From CADCUY01 sp964242735 (GTDB lineage: Bacteria; Actinomycetota; Actinomycetes; Actinomycetales; Quadrisphaeraceae), in contig CAXTAK010000019.1 in assembly GCA_964242735.1 (NCBI GenBank), positions 1-57,528 on the forward strand: 57,528 bases of DNA, in the 5' to 3' direction. The notes beneath the pieces were generated by a model. That model was not told the origin of the DNA. It was given only the letters and a program-made list of their open reading frames with translations, and did not search any database. Both the position numbers and the translations under genes were made by a program. Of this stretch, positions 1 through 6,747 are shown one piece after another. Within the stretch, counting starts at the first letter, position 1. Each line of letters opens with the position of its first letter.

Positions 1-14
1 CCGCCGGAGTTGGA

Positions 15-164
15 ACCCAGTAAACAAGCCTCCAACGAAGCGGGGGAACCTCAGAACCGGCAGTTCCGTTGCAGCGGCTTGCGCGAGGGACACGACGGCC
101 GGCAGTACACCCCGGTCGTCACCACAGCCACGAACACCCGACCGTCCACCGCGCGTCCCGCCCG
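15..164 (-). pseudogene. Ada-type N-terminal metal-binding domain remnant
   Basis: Read on the minus strand, the peptide contains VDGRVFVAV, TTGVYCRP, SCPSRKP and NCRF. These match the start of Ada/AdaA proteins, whose zinc-cysteine domain takes methyl groups from DNA phosphotriesters (family pattern DGxFFxAVxTTGIYCRPxCPxRxPxxEN). Two of the four expected zinc cysteines are visible. An in-frame TGA at 51-53 follows NCRF. Beyond it the frame still reads GSPASLEACLL, resembling the next family segment, so the stop appears to lie inside a former gene. No alkyltransferase, AraC or AlkA domain is seen before the window edge. A sequence error at the stop is possible. Confidence 0.55.
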
Positions 165-380
165 GTGCTCGCCCGGTAGCACGCATCCGGATCGAGCCCC
201 CCGAGGGTCGACACGCCACCAGGATCGGCCTCCACCCCTCCTCGGCGCTAGCGGGCATCGGACCTCACGGTCCCGACGCCGCCCGCTCTCGGCTGACCGA
301 CCTCGCCCGCGAAGAACGCTCAGACACACTCCGAAGGACAGCAGGGAGCTGACCGGCCCTTCGCCACCAGCGGTGATCTG

Positions 381-406
381 ACATCAGCTTCATTGTCAGC
401 TGATGT
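381..406. repeat. 9-bp inverted repeat in an otherwise empty 300-bp stretch
   Basis: ACATCAGCT (381-389) and AGCTGATGT (398-406) form a perfect 9-bp stem around an 8-nt loop, in a spot clearly more AT-rich than its surroundings. No U tract follows on either strand, so a factor-independent terminator is not evident; an operator or the scar of a small element is equally possible. I see no gene in 165-465; the open frames there lack family similarity. Confidence 0.5.
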
Positions 407-465
407 GCCCGCATCCGCGGTGGTGGTGGCGGTCCTCGTTGGGGAAGGCGGGGGATCTGCTCGGC

Positions 466-708
466 TCACGCGGAGGCATGGGGGCGTCGCCTGTCGACCG
501 CAGACGGGCGTGCCTCGTCTAGCGCCTGTCGTTGCCGGTGGGTGCTGATCACCCGGCTGTGGGCAGGAAGCAGTCGGGTGAGGAAGGCGGCAGTGTTGCG
601 GGGCACGTCGAGGCTGACACGACAGGTGATCACCACGGGGCTCCTCGATCGGGTGCGCCGCCACAGTTGACCTGTGACGACGCAGGTCACGAAGACCTCG
701 ACCGGCAA
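466..708 (-). pseudogene. Transposase N-terminal fragment (IS5/HARBI1-like), degenerate
   Basis: An 80-residue frame contains VSLDVPRNTAAFLTRLL followed by PAHSRVISTHRQRQAL. This resembles the N-terminus of IS5-type transposases (short helical lead, then an AHRRRIGT...RALG segment before the helix-turn-helix). Similarity stops after RQRQAL and no DDE catalytic core follows. The fragment begins 4 bp beyond the stop of the MmyB-type regulator, on the same strand. Family assignment is from pattern memory only; a chance reading frame cannot be excluded. Confidence 0.35.
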
Positions 709-711
709 CCA

Positions 712-1536
712 CTACTGAGAGAGGCTCAGCGCTGTCAGCGCTGCCTCTCCGGTCGTTCCGCGGGCTGCGGTGTACAGCACGATGCGCGCGTCGCCGTCGG
801 AGGCGGTGAGCACGTCGCAGTCGAGCCAGAAGTCTCCGAGCTCCGGGTGACGGAGCATCTTGGCCTCGGTCATGAACGGCTGGGCGCGCCCTTCCGCCCA
901 CGTCGCGGCGAAGGCCGCGCTGACCTCGGACAGCTCGTGCAGGAGCTGCTGCATCCTCCGGTCGGCGGGGTAGCGGGCAGCGGCGATGCGCAGGTCCGCG
1001 ACCAGCGAGCGTCGCAGGCGGTCCCGGTACTCGCCGTCCTCCCCCCGGGGCGCGACCGCATCGGAGAACGCAGCCCGCACCAGGTTGTAACCGGGCAGGC
1101 TCTCGCGAGCTCCGCGCAACCGGCGCCACGCGGTGTTGCACGACATCAGCGTCCAGGTCGCGTCGTAGGCCGCGACCGGGATGTCGCCGAGACGGTCGAG
1201 AAGTCGCAGCACGCCGGGTGAGAGGTGGCGTGGCACGTCAAGGTCGTGAGGCGCTGAGTGGCCCGCGAGCTGGTGGAGCAGCTCGAGTTCCATGCGCGGC
1301 AGGCGCATGGCCCGCCCGAGCGCGGCGACGACGTCCGCTGAGGGACTGCTGGCGTGACCCTGCTCCAGTCGGGTGACGTAGTCGACCGACAGGTCCGAGA
1401 ACGCGGCCAGCTCTTCGCGACGCAACCCGCGGACCCGCCGACGACCGCCCGCTGGCAGCCCGATCTCCTCCGGCCTCGTCCGCTCTCGGAGCTCCCGGAG
1501 TCGGGTGCCGAAGGCGTTGCTGCCGGTACTGACCAC
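712..1536 (-). CDS. XRE-family regulator with MmyB-like ligand-binding domain
   Basis: A 274-residue DNA-binding regulator. Residues about 10-85 form an XRE helix-turn-helix, with RVRGLRREELAAFSDLS then VDYVTRLEQGH as the recognition part. Residues about 105-270 match the MmyB-like PAS-type domain (motifs PVAAYDATWTLMSCN and WRRLRG). In actinomycetes this architecture usually represses a divergently placed enzyme or small-protein gene and responds to a small hydrophobic ligand. Here it is divergent from the SnoaL-like gene at 1679 across a 142-bp gap that should hold both promoters. The GTG/ATG choice at 1536 gives the usual family N-terminus (NAFGTRLRELRERTRPEE). The ligand is unknown. Confidence 0.92.
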   Translation of the reverse strand: MVSTGSNAFGTRLRELRERTRPEEIGLPAGGRRRVRGLRREELAAFSDLSVDYVTRLEQGHASSPSADVVAALGRAMRLPRMELELLHQLAGHSAPHDLDVPRHLSPGVLRLLDRLGDIPVAAYDATWTLMSCNTAWRRLRGARESLPGYNLVRAAFSDAVAPRGEDGEYRDRLRRSLVADLRIAAARYPADRRMQQLLHELSEVSAAFAATWAEGRAQPFMTEAKMLRHPELGDFWLDCDVLTASDGDARIVLYTAARGTTGEAALTALSLSQ

Positions 1537-1678
1537 AAGCCGATCTTAGTCGGCCGACATCCTGCAGAAGGTGGCCCTGCCAGTGCCATGATCAGCCGGG
1601 CCACGGAATCCGGTTGCGCCGGTCGTAGCGTGAAGGCGTCGCCGGACGGCGGCAGTCCATCGACAGGAGATCGCTCCC

Positions 1679-2095
1679 ATGACCGCTCAGCACGACGCCG
1701 CGCTCGCCACCGCGCAGGCGTACCTCACCAGTTGGGTCGACGGCGACATGGATCGCCTCCGCAGCCTGGTCAGCCAGGACGTGACCATCGTCCTGCCCTA
1801 CTCCGGTGATACGCCGGTGCCTTCGTTTCGATTCGGCGGGATCGACGAAGCCCTCGGCTACTTGCAGTTCGCCCACGCGTCGTTCGAGCGGTTGACCTTC
1901 CGCGATGAGCAGTGGGTCGTCTCCCAGGACGCCCGCTTCGTCTACCTGCACGCGGTCGGAGACATGGTCGCCAAGCCGAACGGCAAGGACTACGACAACG
2001 TCTACGTGTTCCGGATGGAGCTGCAGGAGGGGAAGATCACTGAGGTCCTGGAACACACCAACCCGATCATCTGGGCGAACCTCGGTCTCGGGTGA
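1679..2095 (+). CDS. SnoaL-like / NTF2-fold protein
   Basis: A 138-residue single-domain protein of the NTF2/SnoaL superfamily. ATAQAYLTSWVDGDMDRLRSL is followed by a strand-rich body ending in EGKITEVLEHTNP, the usual order for this cone-shaped fold. Members include polyketide cyclases, ketosteroid-isomerase-like enzymes and many proteins with no known reaction; catalytic residues cannot be assigned with confidence. The start is supported by AGGAG nine bases upstream. It is divergent from the MmyB-type regulator and is its most likely target. The next gene downstream carries the same fold, so the pair may be an old duplication. Confidence 0.88.
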   Translation: MTAQHDAALATAQAYLTSWVDGDMDRLRSLVSQDVTIVLPYSGDTPVPSFRFGGIDEALGYLQFAHASFERLTFRDEQWVVSQDARFVYLHAVGDMVAKPNGKDYDNVYVFRMELQEGKITEVLEHTNPIIWANLGLG

Positions 2096-2294
2096 GCGCA
2101 CCGTTGCCGCGTCCTGAGCTGGAGGACCGGTCTCGAGGCCGGTCGGTCCAGGCGCAGCACGGCGCGCCCGTGGTCAACAGGTGCAGCGCTGCGCCGATCT
2201 CGAACCGAGTGCGAACGAGACGTGACGTGTGCGGTGGCATGACCTGCGAGGGCCGCGACGTCCTCCAGACTTCTTGAAGAGATCGCCCAAGATC

Positions 2295-2702
2295 ATGAAG
2301 GTGAGATCGGGTCGTGAACTCTTCCTCGAGCTGGTCGATGGGGTGAGCAAGTTGGTGGCGGGTGACCTGCTGCAGGTCGACCGGCTCGCGAGCTCCTACT
2401 CGCACGATGCTCATGTCGTCTACTTCGGGGACCCCGAAACCCCTCTGCAGGGGCGCGAAGCGCTCCGCACGCACTTCTCCAAAGTGCCGGATCGGTTCTC
2501 CGCCGCAAGATTCCGAGGATCTCGCGCCGAGGACATCAGCGTGCACCTGACAAGTGACCCCGGCACTGTCGTGGCCGAGTTCGCGTACGTCAGCGACGGT
2601 GCCGACGACGGCCCACCCTTGAACCTCAGATGCTGTTTCGTCATCCGGGTCCGCGGTGGCGAGATCGTCGAGACCCGAGACTACGTGCTCGGGTCGGTGT
2701 AG
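2295..2702 (+). CDS. Second NTF2-like protein
   Basis: A 135-residue protein of the NTF2-like superfamily. The opening helix (SGRELFLELVDGVSKLVAGD) is followed by DRLASSYSHDAHVVYFGD, PLQGREALRTHF and a terminal strand VRGGEIVETRDYVL. The start at 2295 is chosen because family-like sequence begins there; the frame stays open upstream to 2229, but those residues are basic and unstructured. The ribosome-binding site is weak (GAAGAG about 13 bases upstream). It lies 200 bp after the SnoaL-like gene on the same strand and might be co-transcribed. Function unknown. Confidence 0.75.
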   Translation: MKVRSGRELFLELVDGVSKLVAGDLLQVDRLASSYSHDAHVVYFGDPETPLQGREALRTHFSKVPDRFSAARFRGSRAEDISVHLTSDPGTVVAEFAYVSDGADDGPPLNLRCCFVIRVRGGEIVETRDYVLGSV

Positions 2703-2939
2703 CTGCCCGACCACAGCGCCTGGGGCGCGCCGCTTCCAGAGCAGGTCATCGCGCACGCGAACCTGTGCTGGCGGCACCAGGCGGTGCCGGGCCGCACTGC
2801 TCCAGTCGTCTCGACGCAGGACGTGAACCTCAGCGGCTGAGGAAGCGGTCGAGGAGGACCCGCACCGGTCCCACCAGCGACGCGCTGGGAAGCCGGCTAG
2901 CACGTCGAGTCAACCGAGGTCTGACATACATGATCTTGA

Positions 2940-3247
2940 TTAGTGGTCGTCGATCCAGGGGTGGTCTGGCGTCGGCGGCGTCCGCGAGGCGCTGCTCGTG
3001 CTCGGGATCCTGGTCGGTGCTGAGGGCGCGCAGCCGCCAGTCGGGCAAGCTGCGGGGGACCGCCCCGGGGCGTTGCAGCAGCTCGACGGTGACCGCCCCG
3101 GCGTCGTGGAGGTAGGAGTCGGCACGGAAGAGCGGATACCTGCTCCCGCTCCCGTGGCTTCCAGCTGCTGAGCCGGACTGCTTACGGGTCAGATCAATCA
3201 CGCCGATGGCCAGGAGCCAGCGCCCGGCGTACTCGCTCTCGGCGGCC
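2940..3247 (-). pseudogene. Truncated unrecognised gene abutting the IS3 element
   Basis: On the minus strand a frame with strongly G/C-rich third positions runs out of the IS left end: ESEYAGRWLLAIGVIDL, then YPLFRADSYLHDAGAVTVEL and PDWRLRALSTDQDPEHEQ. About residue 95 the good codon bias moves to another frame, which ends naturally as PDHPWIDDH and a stop at 2940. This suggests one single-base frameshift near the 3' end. The 5' end is missing because the reading runs straight into the IS terminal repeat at 3248. I do not recognise the family. The 237 bp between 2703 and 2939 show nothing I can call. Confidence 0.4.
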
Positions 3248-3273
3248 GGAGCCTGCCCCGTTTCCCCGGACAT
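3248..3273 (+). repeat. IS3 left terminal inverted repeat
   Basis: GGAGCCTG then CCCCGTTTCCCCGGACAT. Reverse-complementing 4486-4511 gives the same sequence with two mismatches (positions 10 and 14). Confidence 0.92.
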
Positions 3274-3313
3274 CTGACCTGAGGCGATGATCGTCTCAGG
3301 GAGGAGTCGTTCG

Positions 3314-3598
3314 ATGCCTGTAGCCAAGCCTGTGGAGTTCCGTCGTCGTGCCGTGGAGCTCGCCCGCCGCCGGGAGCAGCCGATCGGCAAGATCGCCGCT
3401 GACCTGGGGATCAGCGAGTCGTGCCTGCGCCGGTGGATGTCCGTCGCGGACGTCGATGAGGGCGTGCGGGAAGGGATCAGCACCGATGAGCGCGCGGAGC
3501 TGGTCGAGCTGCGCCGCAAGAACAGGGTGCAGGCGATGGGAATCGAGATCCTCAAGCGGGCGTCGGCGTACTTCGCCCGGGAGGCCCTCCCAGAATAG
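3314..3598 (+). CDS. IS3-family transposase OrfA (helix-turn-helix subunit)
   Basis: A 94-residue protein: KPVEFRRRAVELARRREQPI, GKIAADLGISESCLRRWM (helix-turn-helix), then a leucine-zipper-like tail with ELVELRRKNRVQAMGIEILK. It binds the terminal repeats and normally makes OrfAB by -1 frameshifting near its end (around 3590). The start at ATG 3314 is preceded by GGGAGGAG. It appears intact, but without a working OrfB it can at most act as a regulator of the element. Confidence 0.92.
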   Translation: MPVAKPVEFRRRAVELARRREQPIGKIAADLGISESCLRRWMSVADVDEGVREGISTDERAELVELRRKNRVQAMGIEILKRASAYFAREALPE

Positions 3599-4471
3599 GG
3601 TTCCGGCTGGTCGCTGAGCTCGCCGGCGATGGCATCGACGTCGCGGTGGCCTGCCGGGCTCCTGGGCGTGTCCCGGTCGGGGTACTACGAGTGGCGCGGG
3701 CGCCCTCCCAGCCCCCGGGCGGTGGCCGACGCTGCCCTGAGCGCGGTGATCACCGAGGTGCACACCGCTTCCAGGGCCACCTACGGGGCGCCGCGGGTCC
3801 ATGCCGAGCTAGCCCTGGGCCTGGGCATCGCCGTCGGGCGCAAGCGGGTCGCCCGGCTCATGCGCGCTGCGGGCTTGGCCGGTGTCAGCCACCGGCGCAA
3901 GCACCAGCGCGGTAGCCCGCTGCGCGCGGTCCACGAGGACCTCGTCCAGCGGAAGTTCACCGCCGACGGCCCGGACCGGCTGTGGGTCACCGACATCACC
4001 GAACACCCCACCCGCGAAGGGAAGGTGTAGTGCGCCGCCGTCCTCGACGTGTACTCCCGGGTGATCGTCGGGTGGGCCATCGCCGACCACATGCGCTCCG
4101 AGCTCGTCGTCGACGCATTCGAGATGGCCCGGTGGCGACGCCGACCAGCACCCGGTGGCATCGTCCACAGCGACCGCGGCAGCCAATACACATCATGGAT
4201 CTTCGGGCACCGGCTACGCACCGCCGGGCTCCTCGGGTCCATGGGCCAGGTGGCCTCATCGGTGGACAACACGATGATGGAGCCTTTCTGGTCCTCGATG
4301 CAGCGCGAGCTCCTCGACCGCCGCACGTGGCTCACCAAGGCCGACCTGGGATCGGGGACCTTCGAGTGGATCGAAGGCTTCTACAACCCCTGCCGGCGCC
4401 ACTCCGGGCTCGGCTACCGCAGCCCCCACGAGTACGAGAGGCTGCACACCGCCGCACTCACCGCGGCATGA
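3595..4471 (+). pseudogene. IS3-family transposase OrfB, frameshifted and with an amber stop
   Basis: The DDE integrase-type catalytic subunit, readable almost end to end but broken twice. The first segment (FRLVAELAGDGIDVAVACR) is in the -1 frame expected after orfA. At about 3656 an extra G moves the homology (LLGVSRSGYYEWRGR onward) into the orfA frame. At 4028-4030 a TAG replaces the expected tyrosine between EGKV and CAAVLDVYSRVIVGW. Downstream, HSDRGSQYTS, MEPFWSSMQREL and EWIEGFYNPCRRHSGLGYRSP are intact, so the DDE residues are still present. The lesions look recent because the rest of the protein shows little decay. Confidence 0.9.
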
Positions 4472-4485
4472 CCACCCCACCCAAC

Positions 4486-4511
4486 ATGTCCGGGGAACCG
4501 GAGCAGGCTCC
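4486..4511 (-). repeat. IS3 right terminal inverted repeat
   Basis: ATGTCCGGGGAACC then GGAGCAGGCTCC; inverted partner of 3248-3273. The integrase reading frame starts immediately at its outer edge. Confidence 0.92.
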
Positions 4512-5437
4512 TCACGCTCGGCGAGCACCTCGAGCGGTGGGTGGAGTCCCGCATCAACATCCGCCCCGGCACACGAGCGTCGTACATCACGGCGCTGCGC
4601 CCCTGGCGTGAGCAGCTGGGGGCCGTCCCGCTGCCGGCGCTGACCAAGGCGCAGGTCGAGCAGGTGCGCGACGGCCTCCTCGACGGCTCGTTGAGGCGTG
4701 CCGGACGCCCGGGCACGCCACTGGCCCCTCGCACGGTGCGGCTGGCGCTGCAGCTCCTCCAGCAGGCCCTCCGCGACGAGGTGATCACCCGCAACGTCGC
4801 GGCGCCCGCCGAGCGGCCCGGCGGGGGCGGCGCGGCGTGGACCGTCGCGCAGGCGCAGCAGTTCGCTGCCGTCGCCGCCGGCCACCGACTCCACGCAGCG
4901 TGGCTGCTCGCGCTGCACGGGTTGCGGCGCTCGGAGGTGTGCGGACTGCGGTGGGAGGACGTCGACCTCCGGTCGCGGACGCTGACGATCGACCGGGTGC
5001 GCGTCGTGGCCAACTGGGACGTCGTCGTCGGACCCCCCAAGACCGAGCGCAGCCGGCGGACCCTGCCGCTGCCCACTGACGTCACCGAGGCGCTGCGGTC
5101 GCTCAAGACCACGCAGGCGCGGGAGCAGCTCGCGGTGGGCGCAGCGTGGGTCAGTGACGGCTACCTCGTGGCGGACGAGCTCGGTCGAGCCCTGCACCCG
5201 TCGTGGTTCTCCAGCCGGTTCACCGTGCTCCCCAAGGCCGCTGGGTGTCCGCCGGTGCGCCTGCACGACCTCCGTCACTCGTCCGTGTCGATCAAGCGCT
5301 CGCTGGGCTGGCCCGACCACCTCGTCGCGGCCTGGCACGGGCATGACGAGGCCGTGATGAAGGCGGTCTACACGCACCCGTACATGGACGACCTGCGGCG
5401 CCACGCCGAGGCCCTGTGCGCTGTGACCGATCTGTGA
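4511..5437 (+). pseudogene. Tyrosine recombinase (phage/ICE integrase), 5' end removed at the IS border
   Basis: Site-specific recombinase of the tyrosine family. From the IS edge the frame reads LTLGEHLERWVES and RPGTRASYITALRPW (core-binding domain). The catalytic domain follows, with arginine in HGLRRSEVCGLRW, lysine in PPKTERSRRTLPLP, histidine and arginine in LHDLRHSSVS, histidine in AAWHGHDEAVM and the tyrosine in KAVYTHPYM. All catalytic residues are present. The N-terminal Arm domain (about 60 residues) is absent, and its missing part is not on the other side of the IS. A GTG at 4541 could still start a 298-residue protein. It stops 73 bp short of the 3' end of tRNA-Arg, where such enzymes commonly recombine. 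Confidence 0.85.
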
Positions 5438-5468
5438 CCGACCAGCCTTGCTGGGGTCCCGCTGTCCG

Positions 5469-5512
5469 CGCCGGTCCTGCATCACCGCTGATCAGAGACC
5501 TAAGGACCGGCG
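5469..5512 (-). terminator. Inverted repeat at the 3' end of tRNA-Arg
   Basis: CGCCGGTCCT (5469-5478) and AGGACCGGCG (5503-5512) are perfect inverted arms around 24 nt. The right arm overlaps the last two bases of the tRNA. It may terminate the tRNA transcript, or be part of a recombination site for the adjacent integrase. No U tract is present. Confidence 0.5.
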
Positions 5513-5583
5513 CCCCCGGCTGGATTCGAACCAGCGGCCAACAGATTAGAAGTCTGTCGCTCTATCCACTGAGCTACGGGGGC
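5511..5583 (-). tRNA. tRNA-Arg, anticodon TCT
   Basis: On the minus strand a full cloverleaf can be drawn. The acceptor arm is GCCCCCG pairing with CGGGGGC. The D arm contains GTAGCTCAGTGGATAGAGC. The anticodon stem is ACAGA/TCTGT around CTTCTAA (anticodon TCT), and the T arm has GGTTCGAATCC. The discriminator is G and CCA is not encoded. It reads the rare arginine codon AGA. It is 73 nt long, stands alone, and lies 3' to 3' with the truncated integrase, the usual context of a tRNA attachment site. Confidence 0.95.
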
Positions 5584-5632
5584 CGCGGAGCCGGTGGCCG
5601 GTCTGCCGTTGGCAGGTTACCGCGCCGGGGCC

Positions 5633-6448
5633 TCACGGACCGGACGGTCGCCGCGTCGCCGGGGGCTGCCCGGCGACGCGGCTGAGGACCTCGGCCGCGA
5701 CGTCGCGCAGCTTGCGGTTGTTGTTCTGGGAGTGGCTCCTCAGCACCGCGAAGGCGCGGTCCGCGTCGCACCGCTGCTGGGCCATGATCACCCCGATGGC
5801 CTGGTCGATGGTGGCGCGCGAGGTCAGCGCCCGCTCCAGTTGGTCCACGGTCCTCGCCTGGTCGGCCTGGCGCAGCAGGAGGGCGATGGCCCGGGTGGCG
5901 TGCTCCGCGAAGCCCTCCACCCGGCGGCGGTGCTCGCCGCTGAACTGCCGGGCCGCAGAGCCGTAGATGTTCAGGGCACCGATGACCTCGTCGTCGACGA
6001 CCAGCGGCACCGACAGCGACGCCCGCACGCCGTGCGCCAGCGCCCTCGCCGAGTACCCACCCCACCGGGCGTCGGTCCGCTGGTCGGCCACCTCCACCAC
6101 GACCCCGGTCTCCAGGGCCTGCAGGCACGGGCCCTGACCCTGGGAGTACTGCACCTCGTCGACGGCGAGCGCCCGCTCGTCGCTGGAGGCCACCGTGACG
6201 GGCTGGTCGCCGATGCGCGTGGTGATGCCGCACGACGTGGGCTCGCCGACGACGTGCGTGGTCAGGTCGGACAGCTCGTCGAGGAAGGCACCCACGCCGT
6301 CGGTGCTGAGCAGCAGCGACGTCAGCGACGAGTGGACCTCCGACGGTCCGTCCGGCCCGCCGCGAACCGTCCTGGAGCTGATGCCGTCGATGGCGACATC
6401 GTGCACGGGTGCTTCCCCTCGGGGCAGGAGCCCGGGTCGATGGTCCAC
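5633..6448 (-). CDS. GAF-ANTAR RNA-binding regulator
   Basis: A 271-residue protein with an N-terminal GAF sensor (about residues 50-195; motifs CGITTRIGDQPVTVASSDE, LSVPLVVDDEVIGALNIYG) and a C-terminal ANTAR domain (about 200-260; LERALTSRATIDQAIGVIM, then CDADRAFAVLRSHSQNNNRKLRDVA). ANTAR domains bind paired hexaloop hairpins in mRNA leaders and block termination; the GAF part senses a ligand or redox state. The last residues are proline-rich and disordered. The gene is monocistronic and divergent from the dynamin pair. Its RNA targets are not identifiable in this window. Confidence 0.93.
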   Translation of the reverse strand: MDHRPGLLPRGEAPVHDVAIDGISSRTVRGGPDGPSEVHSSLTSLLLSTDGVGAFLDELSDLTTHVVGEPTSCGITTRIGDQPVTVASSDERALAVDEVQYSQGQGPCLQALETGVVVEVADQRTDARWGGYSARALAHGVRASLSVPLVVDDEVIGALNIYGSAARQFSGEHRRRVEGFAEHATRAIALLLRQADQARTVDQLERALTSRATIDQAIGVIMAQQRCDADRAFAVLRSHSQNNNRKLRDVAAEVLSRVAGQPPATRRPSGP

Positions 6449-6465
6449 CTGGATGATGCTGCTCA

Positions 6466-6590
6466 GGTGCGGCGCACGTCGGGCCCCGCCACATCCTGCC
6501 TCAGCCCTTCGTGACCGTCACCCGCGGCGAGGTCGATCTCGCCGGCCCGTTCCAGGGTGACGGCGCCCCCTCGACCCGGGTTTGCACGGG
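6466..6590 (-). other. Possible STAS-domain scrap upstream of the GAF-ANTAR gene
   Basis: In the 299-bp gap 6449-6747, the minus strand reads GAVTLERAGEIDLAAGDG, recalling the opening of STAS anti-anti-sigma domains (VxLxGEIDLA). No start and no rest of the domain follow. Nothing else was found in this gap apart from the promoter space of the two divergent genes. Weak evidence. Confidence 0.2.
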
Positions 6591-6747
6591 TGGTGCGGGC
6601 TCGTCGGCTGCGTGAGGCCGGCAGTGCTGAGCCCGTGCCCCGCGGGGCCCGTGCCGGCTCGGCCGGGCACCTGCATCCAGGACGGGGCAGCGGCTCGTCG
6701 GGCGGTGCGCTGGCACTGCGGTGGCGCGAGCGGGCACGATCCCTGCC

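Larger units (their letters stand above)
3248..4511 (+). mobile_element. IS3-family insertion sequence, 1264 bp, transposase inactivated
   Basis: The element is bounded by 26-bp terminal inverted repeats at 3248-3273 and 4486-4511 that match at 24 of 26 positions. It holds orfA followed by a damaged orfB, the standard IS3 arrangement, and its length is normal for the family. No 3-4 bp target duplication is visible (flanks GCC and TCA). The sequences on either side do not belong together: a truncated unknown gene on the left and a 5'-truncated integrase on the right. That argues for a deletion or rearrangement next to the element rather than a simple insertion. The left end of a second copy lies near 53.6 kb in opposite orientation. 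Confidence 0.92.

Noticed and set aside
1..50. A copy of the tRNA-Arg 3' end as the far attachment site
   Set aside because: A short resemblance (GTTGGAACCCAG to GTTCGAATCCAG) is broken by mismatches; I found no convincing duplicate in the window.
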